This document shows, piece after piece, positions 25,785 through 33,186 of a stretch of 64,000 bases of DNA (its first letter is position 1; each line of letters begins with the position of its first letter). A program made the translations under genes and the position numbers. The stretch covers positions 62,001 to 126,000 of the IMG/VR virus record IMGVR_UViG_3300025584_000003. One strand, given 5' to 3'. The stretch is from a virus. Below the pieces are notes generated by a model that did not search any database, had not been told where the DNA came from, and worked only from the letters and a program-made list of their open reading frames with translations.

Positions 25785-25793
25785 CTAATTTAT

Positions 25794-25866
25794 AGGGTGG
25801 AAGTGTTAATGGTAACACGCCGGCCTGTCACGCCGGAGACTGCGGGTTCGATCCCCGTGCGCTCTG
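25794..25866 (+). tRNA. tRNA-Asp (GTC)
   Basis: Anticodon stem CCGGC/GCCGG with loop CTGTCAC; acceptor AGGGTGG/GCGCTCT with one mismatch; G73, the Asp discriminator. Confidence 0.9.
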
Positions 25867-25891
25867 CGAAATAAAAAGAAAGGACAACGTT

Positions 25892-26128
25892 ATGATGGGA
25901 ATTATAGTACTTCTCATACCAGTGGGAATTATATTTGGGCTTGGAACTATGTTCCTAGTAATGTCGCTAATGCCAAAGTATACAAAGAAAGCCGGATGGG
26001 CAAAAACATATGGACTAGCTTGTTATGCCATTTGTGGAATCGTGTGGTATCTTTTAATACTTTCATGGGCCGAATCAGAAGTAGTCATGGCAGAAGAAGA
26101 AAAACAAGCAACAGAACAAACAGAATAA
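25892..26128 (+). CDS. Small membrane protein
   Basis: 78 aa. Two long hydrophobic helices (residues 3-26 and 42-62) and an acidic tail rich in Glu/Gln. Ribosome site AAAGGAC. Function unknown. Confidence 0.65.
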   Translation: MMGIIVLLIPVGIIFGLGTMFLVMSLMPKYTKKAGWAKTYGLACYAICGIVWYLLILSWAESEVVMAEEEKQATEQTE

Positions 26129-26134
26129 ATTAAT

Positions 26135-26208
26135 GGGGTTGTAGCTCAGTCTGGGAGAGCAACTGCTTTGCACGCAGAGGGTCAGGGGTTCAAATCCCCT
26201 CTTCTCCA
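26135..26208 (+). tRNA. tRNA-Ala (TGC)
   Basis: Loop TTTGCAC on stem CTGC/GCAG; T-arm AGGGG/CCCCT; A73. The acceptor has two mismatches in the middle, but T-arm and D-arm are normal. Confidence 0.88.
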
Positions 26209-26220
26209 CTCATTAATAAC

Positions 26221-26292
26221 GGCGCATTCGTCTAATGGCTAGGACACCAGGTTTTCAGTCTGGGTACAGGAGTTCGATTCTCCTATGCGCTA
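26221..26292 (+). tRNA. tRNA-Glu (TTC)
   Basis: Acceptor GGCGCAT/ATGCGCT, anticodon stem CCAGG/TCTGG with loop TTTTCAG. Confidence 0.95.
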
Positions 26293-26318
26293 CGAAGGTA
26301 ACAAACCAGAAAAATAAA

Positions 26319-26555
26319 ATGACAAGACAGAAGAATTTATGTGGAAAGACCAGACCTCTTGACAACCCATATGAAATATGGAGAACTTTAGATCAGTCTT
26401 GGGAATGGAAAGTTTTAAAAAAATGGCAAATAGATGATAACAAAGAAGGCGCTAGATGGTTTTGCGGAGTTAAGTCTCCCTATACTTATGGCAGCTATGA
26501 ATTGGGAGATGTATTTGTACATGAAATAATAGCGGTAGCTAGGAAAGTTAGGTAG
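26319..26555 (+). CDS. Conserved-type phage protein
   Basis: 78 aa from the ATG at 26319; the upstream extension lies in tRNA-Glu. Contains NPYEIWRT, ARWFCGVKSPYTYGSYE and a C-terminal VFVHEIIAVA, a layout common to an unnamed phage family. Function unknown. Confidence 0.7.
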   Translation: MTRQKNLCGKTRPLDNPYEIWRTLDQSWEWKVLKKWQIDDNKEGARWFCGVKSPYTYGSYELGDVFVHEIIAVARKVR

Positions 26556-26567
26556 CTAAATAGGTTT

Positions 26568-26640
26568 AGTGCGGTGACCGGGGGCGAGGCTCTTGGGTTT
26601 TGGAAACCTGGGAAGGTGGGTTCGACGCCCACTCGTGCTA
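26568..26640 (+). tRNA. tRNA-Pro (TGG)
   Basis: Acceptor AGTGCGG/TCGTGCT, A73; loop TTTGGAA on stem TGGGT/ACCTG; T-arm GTGGG/CCCAC. Confidence 0.85.
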
Positions 26641-26662
26641 CAGAAAAAAAAGAGAAATAATT

Positions 26663-26848
26663 ATGAAACAAGAAACTAAAGATAAAATTACTACCGGGCT
26701 TTTCCAAGTAATTGACACCTTTTTAAAAGGAGTACTATTCGGAATAAATACCCGTATAGCCCCAAAAATGACATGCCATAGTTGCGGACTATTAGCAACC
26801 AAAGTTTATAAAGGACGCTGGGAGTGTGAGTGCGGGAGACGTTGGTAA
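26663..26848 (+). CDS. Small zinc-ribbon protein
   Basis: 61 aa. A short helix is followed by a CxxC/CxC zinc ribbon: MTCHSCGLLATK ... WECECGRRW. The TAATG overlap couples it to the next gene. Function unknown. Confidence 0.65.
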   Translation: MKQETKDKITTGLFQVIDTFLKGVLFGINTRIAPKMTCHSCGLLATKVYKGRWECECGRRW

Positions 26849-27069
26849 TGAATAAATTAACTCAAGAGGAAATGAAAACCCTCTTTCAAACAACAAATAA
26901 AATGGGACTAAACAACCCCCTCTGGAGACGTGGGCAATGTATTTTTAATGCACTTTATATACTTTATCCGGAAGTAGCAGAAGAGATTAGAGCTACAGCA
27001 ATGGATCCATTTTACCAGGATAGTAGAATAGCTGCCTGTATAAACCACATTACAAAGGATGAAGGATGA
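26848..27069 (+). CDS. Unknown protein
   Basis: 73 aa starting in the TAATG overlap. WRRGQCIFNALYILYPEVAEEI suggests a helical bundle; similar small phage proteins have no known role. It ends in TGA within an ATGA overlap. Read-through would add 33 unlikely residues, so TGA acts as a stop here. Confidence 0.65.
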   Translation: MNKLTQEEMKTLFQTTNKMGLNNPLWRRGQCIFNALYILYPEVAEEIRATAMDPFYQDSRIAACINHITKDEG

Positions 27070-27773
27070 AAAATAAAATATTTGTACTGGGAGACGTACA
27101 TGGTAATTACCAGGGCATGCTCCAATGTTTCGAACGTTCTAACTTCAATTATGAGGAGGATACATTAGTCTTTCTTGGCGATATAAATGACGGGTGGCCA
27201 GATACGGCAAAGTGTTTCGAAGAACTTTTAAAGATTAAGAATTTAATATAGGTTATAGGTAATCACGACGTATGGCTACTTGGGTGGTTAGAATATGGAC
27301 AAACTCCCTCATTGTGGACTAGACAAGGTGGTATGGCTACAATTGCCAGCTACGTGTCAGCCCCACTAGAATGGAGAACTAAGCACCTACATTATCTACG
27401 TAACAAAACAGTATTTTACCACATCGATGATGAGAACAAAATCTACGTACACGGAGGATTCGATCAAAAGGTCCCTATCCGGGATCAGGATCCGTATAAT
27501 TTGTATTGGAATCGTCACATCATTGAAGTGGCAAAAATTTACGTAACTCAAAAGCGTGAATTTAAAGATTATAAAGAGGTATTCGTTGGGCATACAACTA
27601 CAGGAATGTTTGGAACGGATAAACCTTTAAATATTTCCAATCTATGGATGTTAGACACCGGATCAGGTTGGGAAGGAAAACTTACTATCATGGATGTAAA
27701 TACGCATGAGTACTGGCAATCAGACTTATCAGAAGATTTATATCCGAACGACTACCATGGAAGAGAACGATAA
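27066..27773 (+). CDS. Metallophosphoesterase interrupted by in-frame TAG
   Basis: 235 sense codons with one TAG at codon 62 (27249-27251). All calcineurin-like motifs are present across the break: VLGDVHGNY and LGDINDG before it, VIGNHDVW directly after it, then YVHGGFD and VGHTTTGMFG. The frame is intact on both sides, so one base change (TAT or TAC to TAG fits the usual aromatic there) or amber suppression explains it. The window encodes a tRNA with anticodon CTA (38.9 kb). Serine/threonine or Ap4A phosphatase activity is typical. Confidence 0.75.
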
Positions 27774-27780
27774 TTAAGTT

Positions 27781-27863
27781 GGGCAGCTGGCCGAGCGGTC
27801 AAAAGCGCCAGATTGTAGATCTGGTCCCTACGGGGTTCGGAGGTTCGAATCCTTCTCTGCCCA
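27781..27863 (+). tRNA. tRNA-Tyr (GTA)
   Basis: Class II tRNA: acceptor GGGCAGC/TCTGCCC, anticodon stem CCAGA/TCTGG with loop TTGTAGA, long variable arm, A73. Confidence 0.93.
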
Positions 27864-27894
27864 CACTTTTAAATAATAAAAATCAAACTAACAA

Positions 27895-28356
27895 ATGAAA
27901 AACACAAACCAAATAATTTTCTCCGCAAAGAAGCCATCAGGCTATGATCAATATTTTTCTAATTTTGCACATTCCCCTATTACTATAGAAGGTATTGAAT
28001 ATCCAACAGTAGAGCATGCGTTTCAAGCACATAAAACATTTAATAACACAATACGTAAAGAAATAGCACAGTTAAAAACCCCTGGCAAATCTAAACGTGC
28101 GGGTAATAAAGTAAATCTTCGCCCAGATTGGGAAGAAGTAAAATATGACATTATGGTTATGTGCTTAAGAGAAAAATTCAAAATAGATCTTTACAAAAAG
28201 ATTTTACTATGTACACAAGATGCAGAATTAATAGAAGACGCGGCTGAATGGAACGACGCAATATGGGGCATCGGAAAAAATGGTAAAGGTACAAACCTTT
28301 TAGGAAAAGCATTAATGAAAGTAAGAAAGGAACTAAAAGAAAATGAATGGAAGTAA
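27895..28356 (+). CDS. NADAR-domain protein (YbiA-like)
   Basis: 153 aa. Family features: YFSNFAHSPITIEGIEYPTV, EHAFQAHK, AGNKVNLRPDW, and the C-terminal IWGIGKNGKGTNLLGKAL. NADAR proteins act on ADP-ribose-type bonds; some remove ADP-ribose from guanine bases, reversing DarT-like toxins. This fits the window's NAD and ADP-ribose theme. The last codons overlap the pilin-like gene. Confidence 0.88.
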   Translation: MKNTNQIIFSAKKPSGYDQYFSNFAHSPITIEGIEYPTVEHAFQAHKTFNNTIRKEIAQLKTPGKSKRAGNKVNLRPDWEEVKYDIMVMCLREKFKIDLYKKILLCTQDAELIEDAAEWNDAIWGIGKNGKGTNLLGKALMKVRKELKENEWK

Positions 28357-28678
28357 AAAAGGATTTACAATAATAGAACTAATTATTGTTCTAGTAATTG
28401 CAGGGATTATAGGCTCAGTGGCAATACCAAAGCTTTTTAATTCTGGTGTTATAGATGCGAATGGTACGAAAACAGAATTAGGTTATGGAAATGATTCTAG
28501 AACTACCTATACTCTTACAGTTTATGACAAAGCTTATAATATTAAATATGACAAAGAATACTTAGCGGATCGTGTGTCAATAGGTGACAACAAACTAACT
28601 TTTTTTGTCAATGGCGAAATAGTTCAAGTAATTAATATTCCCGAGGCACGTTGGGAAATACTCGAGAAGGTTTATTAA
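28343..28678 (+). CDS. Type IV pilin-like protein
   Basis: 111 aa. Prepilin signature KKGFTIIELIIVLVIAGII, with cleavage expected after G7 and Glu at mature position 5, followed by a beta-rich head. Pilins and pseudopilins build type II secretion or type IV pilus filaments. A phage copy could decorate or block a host pilus or join a phage surface structure. No prepilin peptidase is seen in the window, so host PilD-type processing would be needed. Confidence 0.75.
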   Translation: MNGSKKGFTIIELIIVLVIAGIIGSVAIPKLFNSGVIDANGTKTELGYGNDSRTTYTLTVYDKAYNIKYDKEYLADRVSIGDNKLTFFVNGEIVQVINIPEARWEILEKVY

Positions 28679-28839
28679 TGAGTGAGGTTATACTACCTTT
28701 AGAAGCTACCATAGATGAGGATTTACAACTTATTTTGGAAACCAAATTTGGAAATGGCAGACTAACCCTTACAGATATACTTCTATTACAAATTTGTAGA
28801 AAACTCGATAAACTTAATGGAGAGGAAACAGATGTTTAA
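28678..28839 (+). CDS. Small acidic protein
   Basis: 53 aa, starting in a TAATG overlap and overlapping the next gene by 8 bases. Acidic and leucine-rich, no motif. Function unknown. Confidence 0.55.
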   Translation: MSEVILPLEATIDEDLQLILETKFGNGRLTLTDILLLQICRKLDKLNGEETDV

Positions 28840-29110
28840 ATTAAAAGTAGATGACGTTATAACGGTACGAGCTAGTACTGGCGAAGACCACATTCCGTCA
28901 TACTGGACACAACGTAGGTGGGCAATAACTAAAGTTAGTCCCACTAAAATAGACGTTCAAGGATACGATAACTACGGTTGGAGAAAGATAGCAGAAAGAC
29001 ACTTTTTATTGAAAGACTATGCTATCGAGCGTTGTATAATAGAGGTGGTTGACGGTTCTTCCAGCCTAACCGTATTACGTACAATACACTCTGGAAAGGA
29101 TACCAAATAA
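28832..29110 (+). CDS. Unknown beta-rich protein
   Basis: 92 aa. VDDVITVRASTGEDHIPSYW and several short strands suggest a small beta-barrel. It overlaps the nicotinate phosphoribosyltransferase start by one base. Function unknown. Confidence 0.6.
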   Translation: MFKLKVDDVITVRASTGEDHIPSYWTQRRWAITKVSPTKIDVQGYDNYGWRKIAERHFLLKDYAIERCIIEVVDGSSSLTVLRTIHSGKDTK

Positions 29111-30255
29111 TGTTAATTAATTCAATTTTAGATAACGACATATATAAATTTACACAACAAATGTTTGTTTGTCAGCAATTTCCAAACCTGGAAGTAGAAT
29201 ACAAGTGGATATTGAGAACTCCAGTTGAGTTTAGTGACTCGTTTGCTACAAAATTGATAAGCAATATTAACGCAATGGGATCACTACGGTTAACTGATTC
29301 AGAAGCAACTTTTTTAAAAAAGAAATGTTATTATTTCACTCCCGTGTATAGGGACTTTTTAAAAGGGTATGCGTATGACTCTTCTGAAGTAGAAGTAATT
29401 TATGAACCCGGTAAACAACATCAATTTGAGATATGTATTAGAGGTCCCTGGTATAGGACTATACTGTGGGAAGTACCTATTATGGCTATTATTTCAGAGA
29501 TGTCTAATGGGGAATTAAGCCCGCTGTATGAGTTAGAAAAACAGAATATAGAAAAATTGAGAATTATACACGATAATCATTTAAGCGTAGCCGACTTCGG
29601 AACTAGACGAAGGCACTCTTATGACGTACATGATAAAACTCTTAATATTTTAAAGCATGGATTGGTAGGAACCTCTAATGTTCATTTTGCCAAAAAATAT
29701 AATTTAACCCCAACAGGTACACAAGCTCACGAAGTATATATGGTCTTATCACGCCTATACGGTTACAAGATGGCAACTACTATGGTATTAGAGAAATGGG
29801 TAGAAGTGTTTCAAGGAAGTCTGGGAACAGCTTTACCAGATACCTTTACTACAGACGTTTTTCTTAAAGAATTTGCCATGAAGTATTCTAAACTATTTGA
29901 CGGTGTGAGGCAAGACAGTGGGGACCCGCTTGTGTTTGCTAACAAAATTATTAACCACTATGAGCATTTAAACATTGATCCGAAAAGTAAATTAATAATC
30001 TTTTCAGACAGTTTAAATCTCGAAAAAGCGGTACACATCGAAAAAGAAGTGAATAAGCACATTAAAACGGCTTACGGAATTGGTACCAACTTCACTAATG
30101 ATACAGACGTTACACCATTGAATATGGTAATCAAAATTAACGCTGTTAAATTAAATGATGTATGGGAACCAGCTATTAAGTTGTCAGATTCCCCGGGAAA
30201 ACATACAGGCGATCCAGACGAGATTGCGTTATGTAAACAAATATTAAAGGTTTAA
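29110..30255 (+). CDS. pncB: Nicotinate phosphoribosyltransferase
   Basis: 381 aa. The start SILDNDIYKFTQQMF matches the NAPRTase/NAMPT family. GPWYRTILWEVPIMAIISE is very like E. coli PncB, and DFGTRRRHSY plus VRQDSGDP are phosphoribosyl-binding segments. It makes nicotinate mononucleotide from nicotinate and PRPP. The sequence fits PncB better than the nicotinamide-using NadV, and the nicotinamidase-like gene (19.1 kb) and NAD synthetase (32.4 kb) support the nicotinate route. Confidence 0.88.
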   Translation: MLINSILDNDIYKFTQQMFVCQQFPNLEVEYKWILRTPVEFSDSFATKLISNINAMGSLRLTDSEATFLKKKCYYFTPVYRDFLKGYAYDSSEVEVIYEPGKQHQFEICIRGPWYRTILWEVPIMAIISEMSNGELSPLYELEKQNIEKLRIIHDNHLSVADFGTRRRHSYDVHDKTLNILKHGLVGTSNVHFAKKYNLTPTGTQAHEVYMVLSRLYGYKMATTMVLEKWVEVFQGSLGTALPDTFTTDVFLKEFAMKYSKLFDGVRQDSGDPLVFANKIINHYEHLNIDPKSKLIIFSDSLNLEKAVHIEKEVNKHIKTAYGIGTNFTNDTDVTPLNMVIKINAVKLNDVWEPAIKLSDSPGKHTGDPDEIALCKQILKV

Positions 30256-30291
30256 ATACGTGGGGGCCAAGCGTCCCCACTTTTAAATAGA

Positions 30292-30375
30292 GCTGGTGTT
30301 ACCTGAGCGGTCGAAAGGTCCTGATTTGTAATCAGGTGACGAAAGTCCACGTAGGTTCGAATCCTACCATCAGCC
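30292..30375 (+). tRNA. tRNA with Thr anticodon (TGT) on a class II scaffold
   Basis: Acceptor GCTGGTG/CATCAGC, anticodon stem CCTGA/TCAGG with loop TTTGTAA (anticodon TGT, reads ACA), and a 14-nt variable region containing the hairpin GAC-GAAA-GTC. A long variable arm and a GAGCGGTCGAAAGG D-arm are features of Ser/Leu tRNAs, not Thr. C73. No other Thr tRNA was found in the window. Confidence 0.82.
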
Positions 30376-30377
30376 CG

Positions 30378-30462
30378 TTGTCGGTGGCAGATTTGGTAAT
30401 GCACTCGGCTGTGACCCGAGTTGGAGTTGCTCCTCATGCGGGTTCAAATCCCGTCCGACACC
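30378..30462 (+). tRNA. tRNA-His (GTG) with long variable arm
   Basis: Anticodon stem CTCGG/CCGAG with loop CTGTGAC. The D-arm resembles tRNA-Leu, and a variable hairpin GGAG-TTG-CTCC makes it class II. Position 73 is C and the base at -1 is G, the HisRS identity pair; 1:72 is T.C. Thg1 at 3.9 kb may be relevant. Confidence 0.82.
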
Positions 30463-30485
30463 CCAATTAACTTAGGAACTAAAAA

Positions 30486-30842
30486 ATGAAAAATCCAAAA
30501 TATATAGTCAGGCCAGACGATTCCTATATATGGGAATTAGACGAATCAAACAATTGCTATAGAAGCTATAAACCTATAAAATATTCAGACGGCACAAGAG
30601 CAAACGCTCATGACAACTACACCTTTAAACGTTTAACAGAAATTTATGACTTTTTTCCTATTGAAGAAGACGAATTAGCGAAATATGAAGCTAAATGCAA
30701 GGATCATTATGCCTTTGTTGGTTGGCAGATCAGATCAGACGGTCACGGAGGGTGCAAAGGCGGAACTCGAGCCGAGTATGAGATATATTTGGAAAGAGTT
30801 GAACGTTACCAGAAATGGAAAAAAGAAGAAGGAATTGAATAA
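30486..30842 (+). CDS. Unknown protein
   Basis: 118 aa, charged, with Trp/Tyr-rich segments and HGGCKGGTRAEYEIYLERV near the C-terminus. No recognised domain. It ends where a TTG start begins the HAD gene. Confidence 0.65.
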   Translation: MKNPKYIVRPDDSYIWELDESNNCYRSYKPIKYSDGTRANAHDNYTFKRLTEIYDFFPIEEDELAKYEAKCKDHYAFVGWQIRSDGHGGCKGGTRAEYEIYLERVERYQKWKKEEGIE

Positions 30843-31346
30843 TTGAAAGTAATATTTTTAGATATCGACGGCGTACTCAATAATCGTGAGTCGGTACATA
30901 AACGACATGAAGAAAAGTTAGGAAATGTATGGCTTCCAGACATAACGCTAGTAGAACGCTTAAAGCAAATAATTGACGCAACTGGAGCACAAATAGTAGT
31001 ATCCTCAACTTGGAGACTTCATGGTGATTCATTTATGTTTAGACATCTATTTGCTGCCTTGGGATTCAATTTACCCTTCGTAATAGGGAAGAGTACCCCA
31101 AGACTACATAAAAGAAGAGGCATAGAAATTCAACAATGGCTTGATGAGCATAATGCCGAATACGACGCAGATCCTGAGTTCTCTAAAGAACATTACCACG
31201 AAAGAGCCGATTCCTTCATAATTTTGGACGATGACTCAGACATGGAGCATTTAATGGATCGACTAGTACAAACAAAAACAGATTTAGGTCTACAAGATGA
31301 GCATGTAGAACAAGCAATTAAATTATTAAATACTCCGGCGGGGTAG
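30843..31346 (+). CDS. HAD-family phosphatase
   Basis: 167 aa from a TTG start. HAD motifs: VIFLDIDGVLN (nucleophile Asp and acid/base Asp), VVSSTWR (motif II), and FIILDDDSDM (motif IV). This version is the type found as a stand-alone or RNA-repair-linked HAD. The last three codons and the TAG stop lie inside the tRNA-Phe gene. Confidence 0.85.
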   Translation: MKVIFLDIDGVLNNRESVHKRHEEKLGNVWLPDITLVERLKQIIDATGAQIVVSSTWRLHGDSFMFRHLFAALGFNLPFVIGKSTPRLHKRRGIEIQQWLDEHNAEYDADPEFSKEHYHERADSFIILDDDSDMEHLMDRLVQTKTDLGLQDEHVEQAIKLLNTPAG

Positions 31347-31408
31347 CTCAGGGGTAGAGCGGTGGATTGAAGATCCACGCGACGGTGGTTCGATTCCATC
31401 TTTCGCCA
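31337..31408 (+). tRNA. tRNA-Phe (GAA)
   Basis: Acceptor GGCGGGG/TTTCGCC, anticodon stem GTGGA/TCCAC with loop TTGAAGA, A73. Its first ten bases are shared with the upstream HAD gene. Confidence 0.93.
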
Positions 31409-31433
31409 CAGACTCATCTGCCATCGCTTGCGT

Positions 31434-31501
31434 GTAAGAGCAGAAGGAGATGGGAGCGCGCAATATAATAACTGCAGAAAAAAGTATCGCGTCGCTCTTT
31501 A
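31434..31501 (+). ncRNA. Structured spacer between tRNAs
   Basis: GTAAGAGC and GCTCTTTAC can pair (one bulged base) enclosing about 50 bases. It sits between tRNA-Phe and tRNA-Ser. It could be a processing element or another degenerate RNA gene. Confidence 0.3.
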
Positions 31502-31502
31502 C

Positions 31503-31592
31503 GGAGAGGTGTAAGAGAATGGTATTCTGCCGGTCTTGAAAACCGGTGCGCCCCCGCAAGGGGGTCTGCAGGTTCGATCCCTGTCCTCTCCT
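31503..31592 (+). tRNA. tRNA-Ser (TGA)
   Basis: Class II: acceptor GGAGAGG/CCTCTCC, stem CCGGT/ACCGG with loop CTTGAAA, variable arm CCCCC-GCAA-GGGGG. Position 73 is T rather than the usual G. Confidence 0.92.
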
Positions 31593-31595
31593 CCA

Positions 31596-31668
31596 GGGCC
31601 TTTAGCTCAATTGGCTGAGCAACACACTCATAATGTGTAGGATGCTGGTTCGAGTCCAGCAGGGCCCA
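31596..31668 (+). tRNA. tRNA-Met (CAT), elongator type (or Ile2)
   Basis: Acceptor GGGCCTT/AGGGCCC fully paired, anticodon stem ACACA/TGTGT with loop CTCATAA, A73. No initiator features. If C34 is modified to lysidine it would read AUA as Ile. Confidence 0.9.
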
Positions 31669-31678
31669 CAAAAAAAAT

Positions 31679-31801
31679 GGTTAGGTGATGTAATTGGGAA
31701 ACATCTTCGCGTAGTAGGCTGTTCGACTCAGTAACACTTCAGTAGATATACTATATAGTGGACGCATGGTGCGTATGCAGGTTCGAGTCCTGTCCTAGCC
31801 A
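31679..31801 (+). tRNA. tRNA-like gene with a large insertion in the anticodon region
   Basis: Acceptor GGTTAGG/CCTAGCC, D-arm ATGT/ACAT, T-arm GCAGG/CCTGT with TTCGAGT and a variable hairpin ACGCA-TGG-TGCGT are clear. Between D-arm and variable arm lie about 55 bases instead of the usual 18. They include CACT ... AGTG and AGTA-GATA-TACT but no normal 7-nt anticodon loop. Confidence 0.6.
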
Positions 31802-31820
31802 CTAATAACAAAGAGGATAA

Positions 31821-31982
31821 ATGAAAGAAAAGAAAGAAAAACCACAAGTCACATGGACTGGGTTTCTAAAATTATGGGCTATTGGAGATGATCAAAAACG
31901 AGCCAAAGAAAAAGCTAAATTGTTAAAAACTTATAACAATATCCAAGATGATTTAAACAGTAAAAAAGGAAAGGAACAGTGA
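31821..31982 (+). CDS. Small charged protein
   Basis: 53 aa, Lys/Glu-rich helix with VTWTGFLKLWAIGDD. Ribosome site AAAGAGG. It ends TGA-TAA in a GTGA overlap with the next gene. Function unknown. Confidence 0.5.
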   Translation: MKEKKEKPQVTWTGFLKLWAIGDDQKRAKEKAKLLKTYNNIQDDLNSKKGKEQ

Positions 31983-32377
31983 TAAACAGAGTATTTTTAG
32001 GAGGCACTTGCGCACATACAACCTGGAGGAATCAAATAATTCCTCAACTAACTATAGACTACTTTAATCCAGATGTGGAAGACTGGACAGAGGCGTGCCA
32101 AGCAATAGAAATGGATGAAAAAGACAATAAATGTAATGTACATTTTTATCTTATTTCTAAAGAAATGCAAGGAGTATTTTCCATAGCAGAAGTTGTAAAT
32201 AGCGCACACACCCACGGCAAACGAACTATATTGCACGTTAGGCCTGATGGATTTGATAAAGGACAGCTCAAAAGTTTAAAAGCTACTGTAGAGTTAGTAA
32301 ATGCTGCAGGAGGAATAGCTTACATAGATAACAACATACACAGGGCGGTTACCATATTAAACAACTGCTTTGCTTAA
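31979..32377 (+). CDS. Nucleoside 2-deoxyribosyltransferase-like protein
   Basis: 132 aa, GTG start. NRVFLGGTCAHTTWRNQIIP and DYFNPDVEDWTEAC are the opening of the nucleoside deoxyribosyltransferase-like/TIR-related Rossmann family that cleaves or transfers N-glycosidic bonds. Its place just before NAD synthetase hints at nucleotide or ADP-ribose metabolism. Confidence 0.75.
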   Translation: MINRVFLGGTCAHTTWRNQIIPQLTIDYFNPDVEDWTEACQAIEMDEKDNKCNVHFYLISKEMQGVFSIAEVVNSAHTHGKRTILHVRPDGFDKGQLKSLKATVELVNAAGGIAYIDNNIHRAVTILNNCFA

Positions 32378-32394
32378 TTTAAAAAGGAAAACAG

Positions 32395-33186
32395 ATGAAA
32401 CTTAGACAAGACATAATTGACTTACAAGATTTTATAAAAAGAACAGTAGAAGATGCAGGTGCTGATGGGGTAGTCATAGGATTATCTGGAGGAGTAGACT
32501 CCGCAGTAATTGCGGCTTTAGCTCAAAGAGCTTTAGGGCCAGAGAAGGTTATGGCGGTGTGGCTGCCTTACCATGAAACAGTTATTCCCTCAATATCTAA
32601 TTTATTTCATGGAGCTGATAATATACTAGCTCTTGCAAAACATCTCCAATTAAACCTTAATTGTATAGATATTACCACTTCTGTAGACGCCATGATAGAG
32701 GGTATGACTTATATCCAAACAGAGGCAATAACTACCCTCACAAAAGGGAATATGAAAGCCCGGGCCCGCATGTCTGCACTGTACCTGCTAGCAAATAGTA
32801 CCAATAACCTCGTAATAGGAACAACTAACAAGTCTGAATACGAAATAGGGTACTTTACTAAATATGGAGACGGTGGAGTAGATTTTGAACCATTGTTAGA
32901 GTTTTACAAATTTGAAGTTAGAGAAATAGCTAGAGAATTAGAGCTACCTAACGAATATGCAAATGCGGTAGCTTCTGCGGGATTATGGGAAGGACAAACT
33001 GATGAACAAGAATTTGGATTTACATACCAAGAACTAGATTCTTATTTGATTTGGTGGAGTACTATGGACTGTGAAAATGTACCATCTCCGGTTTCTGTAG
33101 AAGTTATGAATAATATCGAAAGTATGATAAACAATAGCCGTCATAAACGCGATAATATTCCAAGCTTTTTAAGGGACATAGCCTAA
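32395..33186 (+). CDS. nadE: NH3-dependent NAD synthetase
   Basis: 263 aa. ATP-pyrophosphatase P-loop VIGLSGGVDSAV, KGNMKARARM, and GTTNKSEYEIGYFTKYGDGG, all typical of NadE. It amidates nicotinate adenine dinucleotide to NAD, the last Preiss-Handler step. No glutaminase domain, so it would use ammonia. It overlaps the Nudix gene by one base. Confidence 0.93.
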   Translation: MKLRQDIIDLQDFIKRTVEDAGADGVVIGLSGGVDSAVIAALAQRALGPEKVMAVWLPYHETVIPSISNLFHGADNILALAKHLQLNLNCIDITTSVDAMIEGMTYIQTEAITTLTKGNMKARARMSALYLLANSTNNLVIGTTNKSEYEIGYFTKYGDGGVDFEPLLEFYKFEVREIARELELPNEYANAVASAGLWEGQTDEQEFGFTYQELDSYLIWWSTMDCENVPSPVSVEVMNNIESMINNSRHKRDNIPSFLRDIA

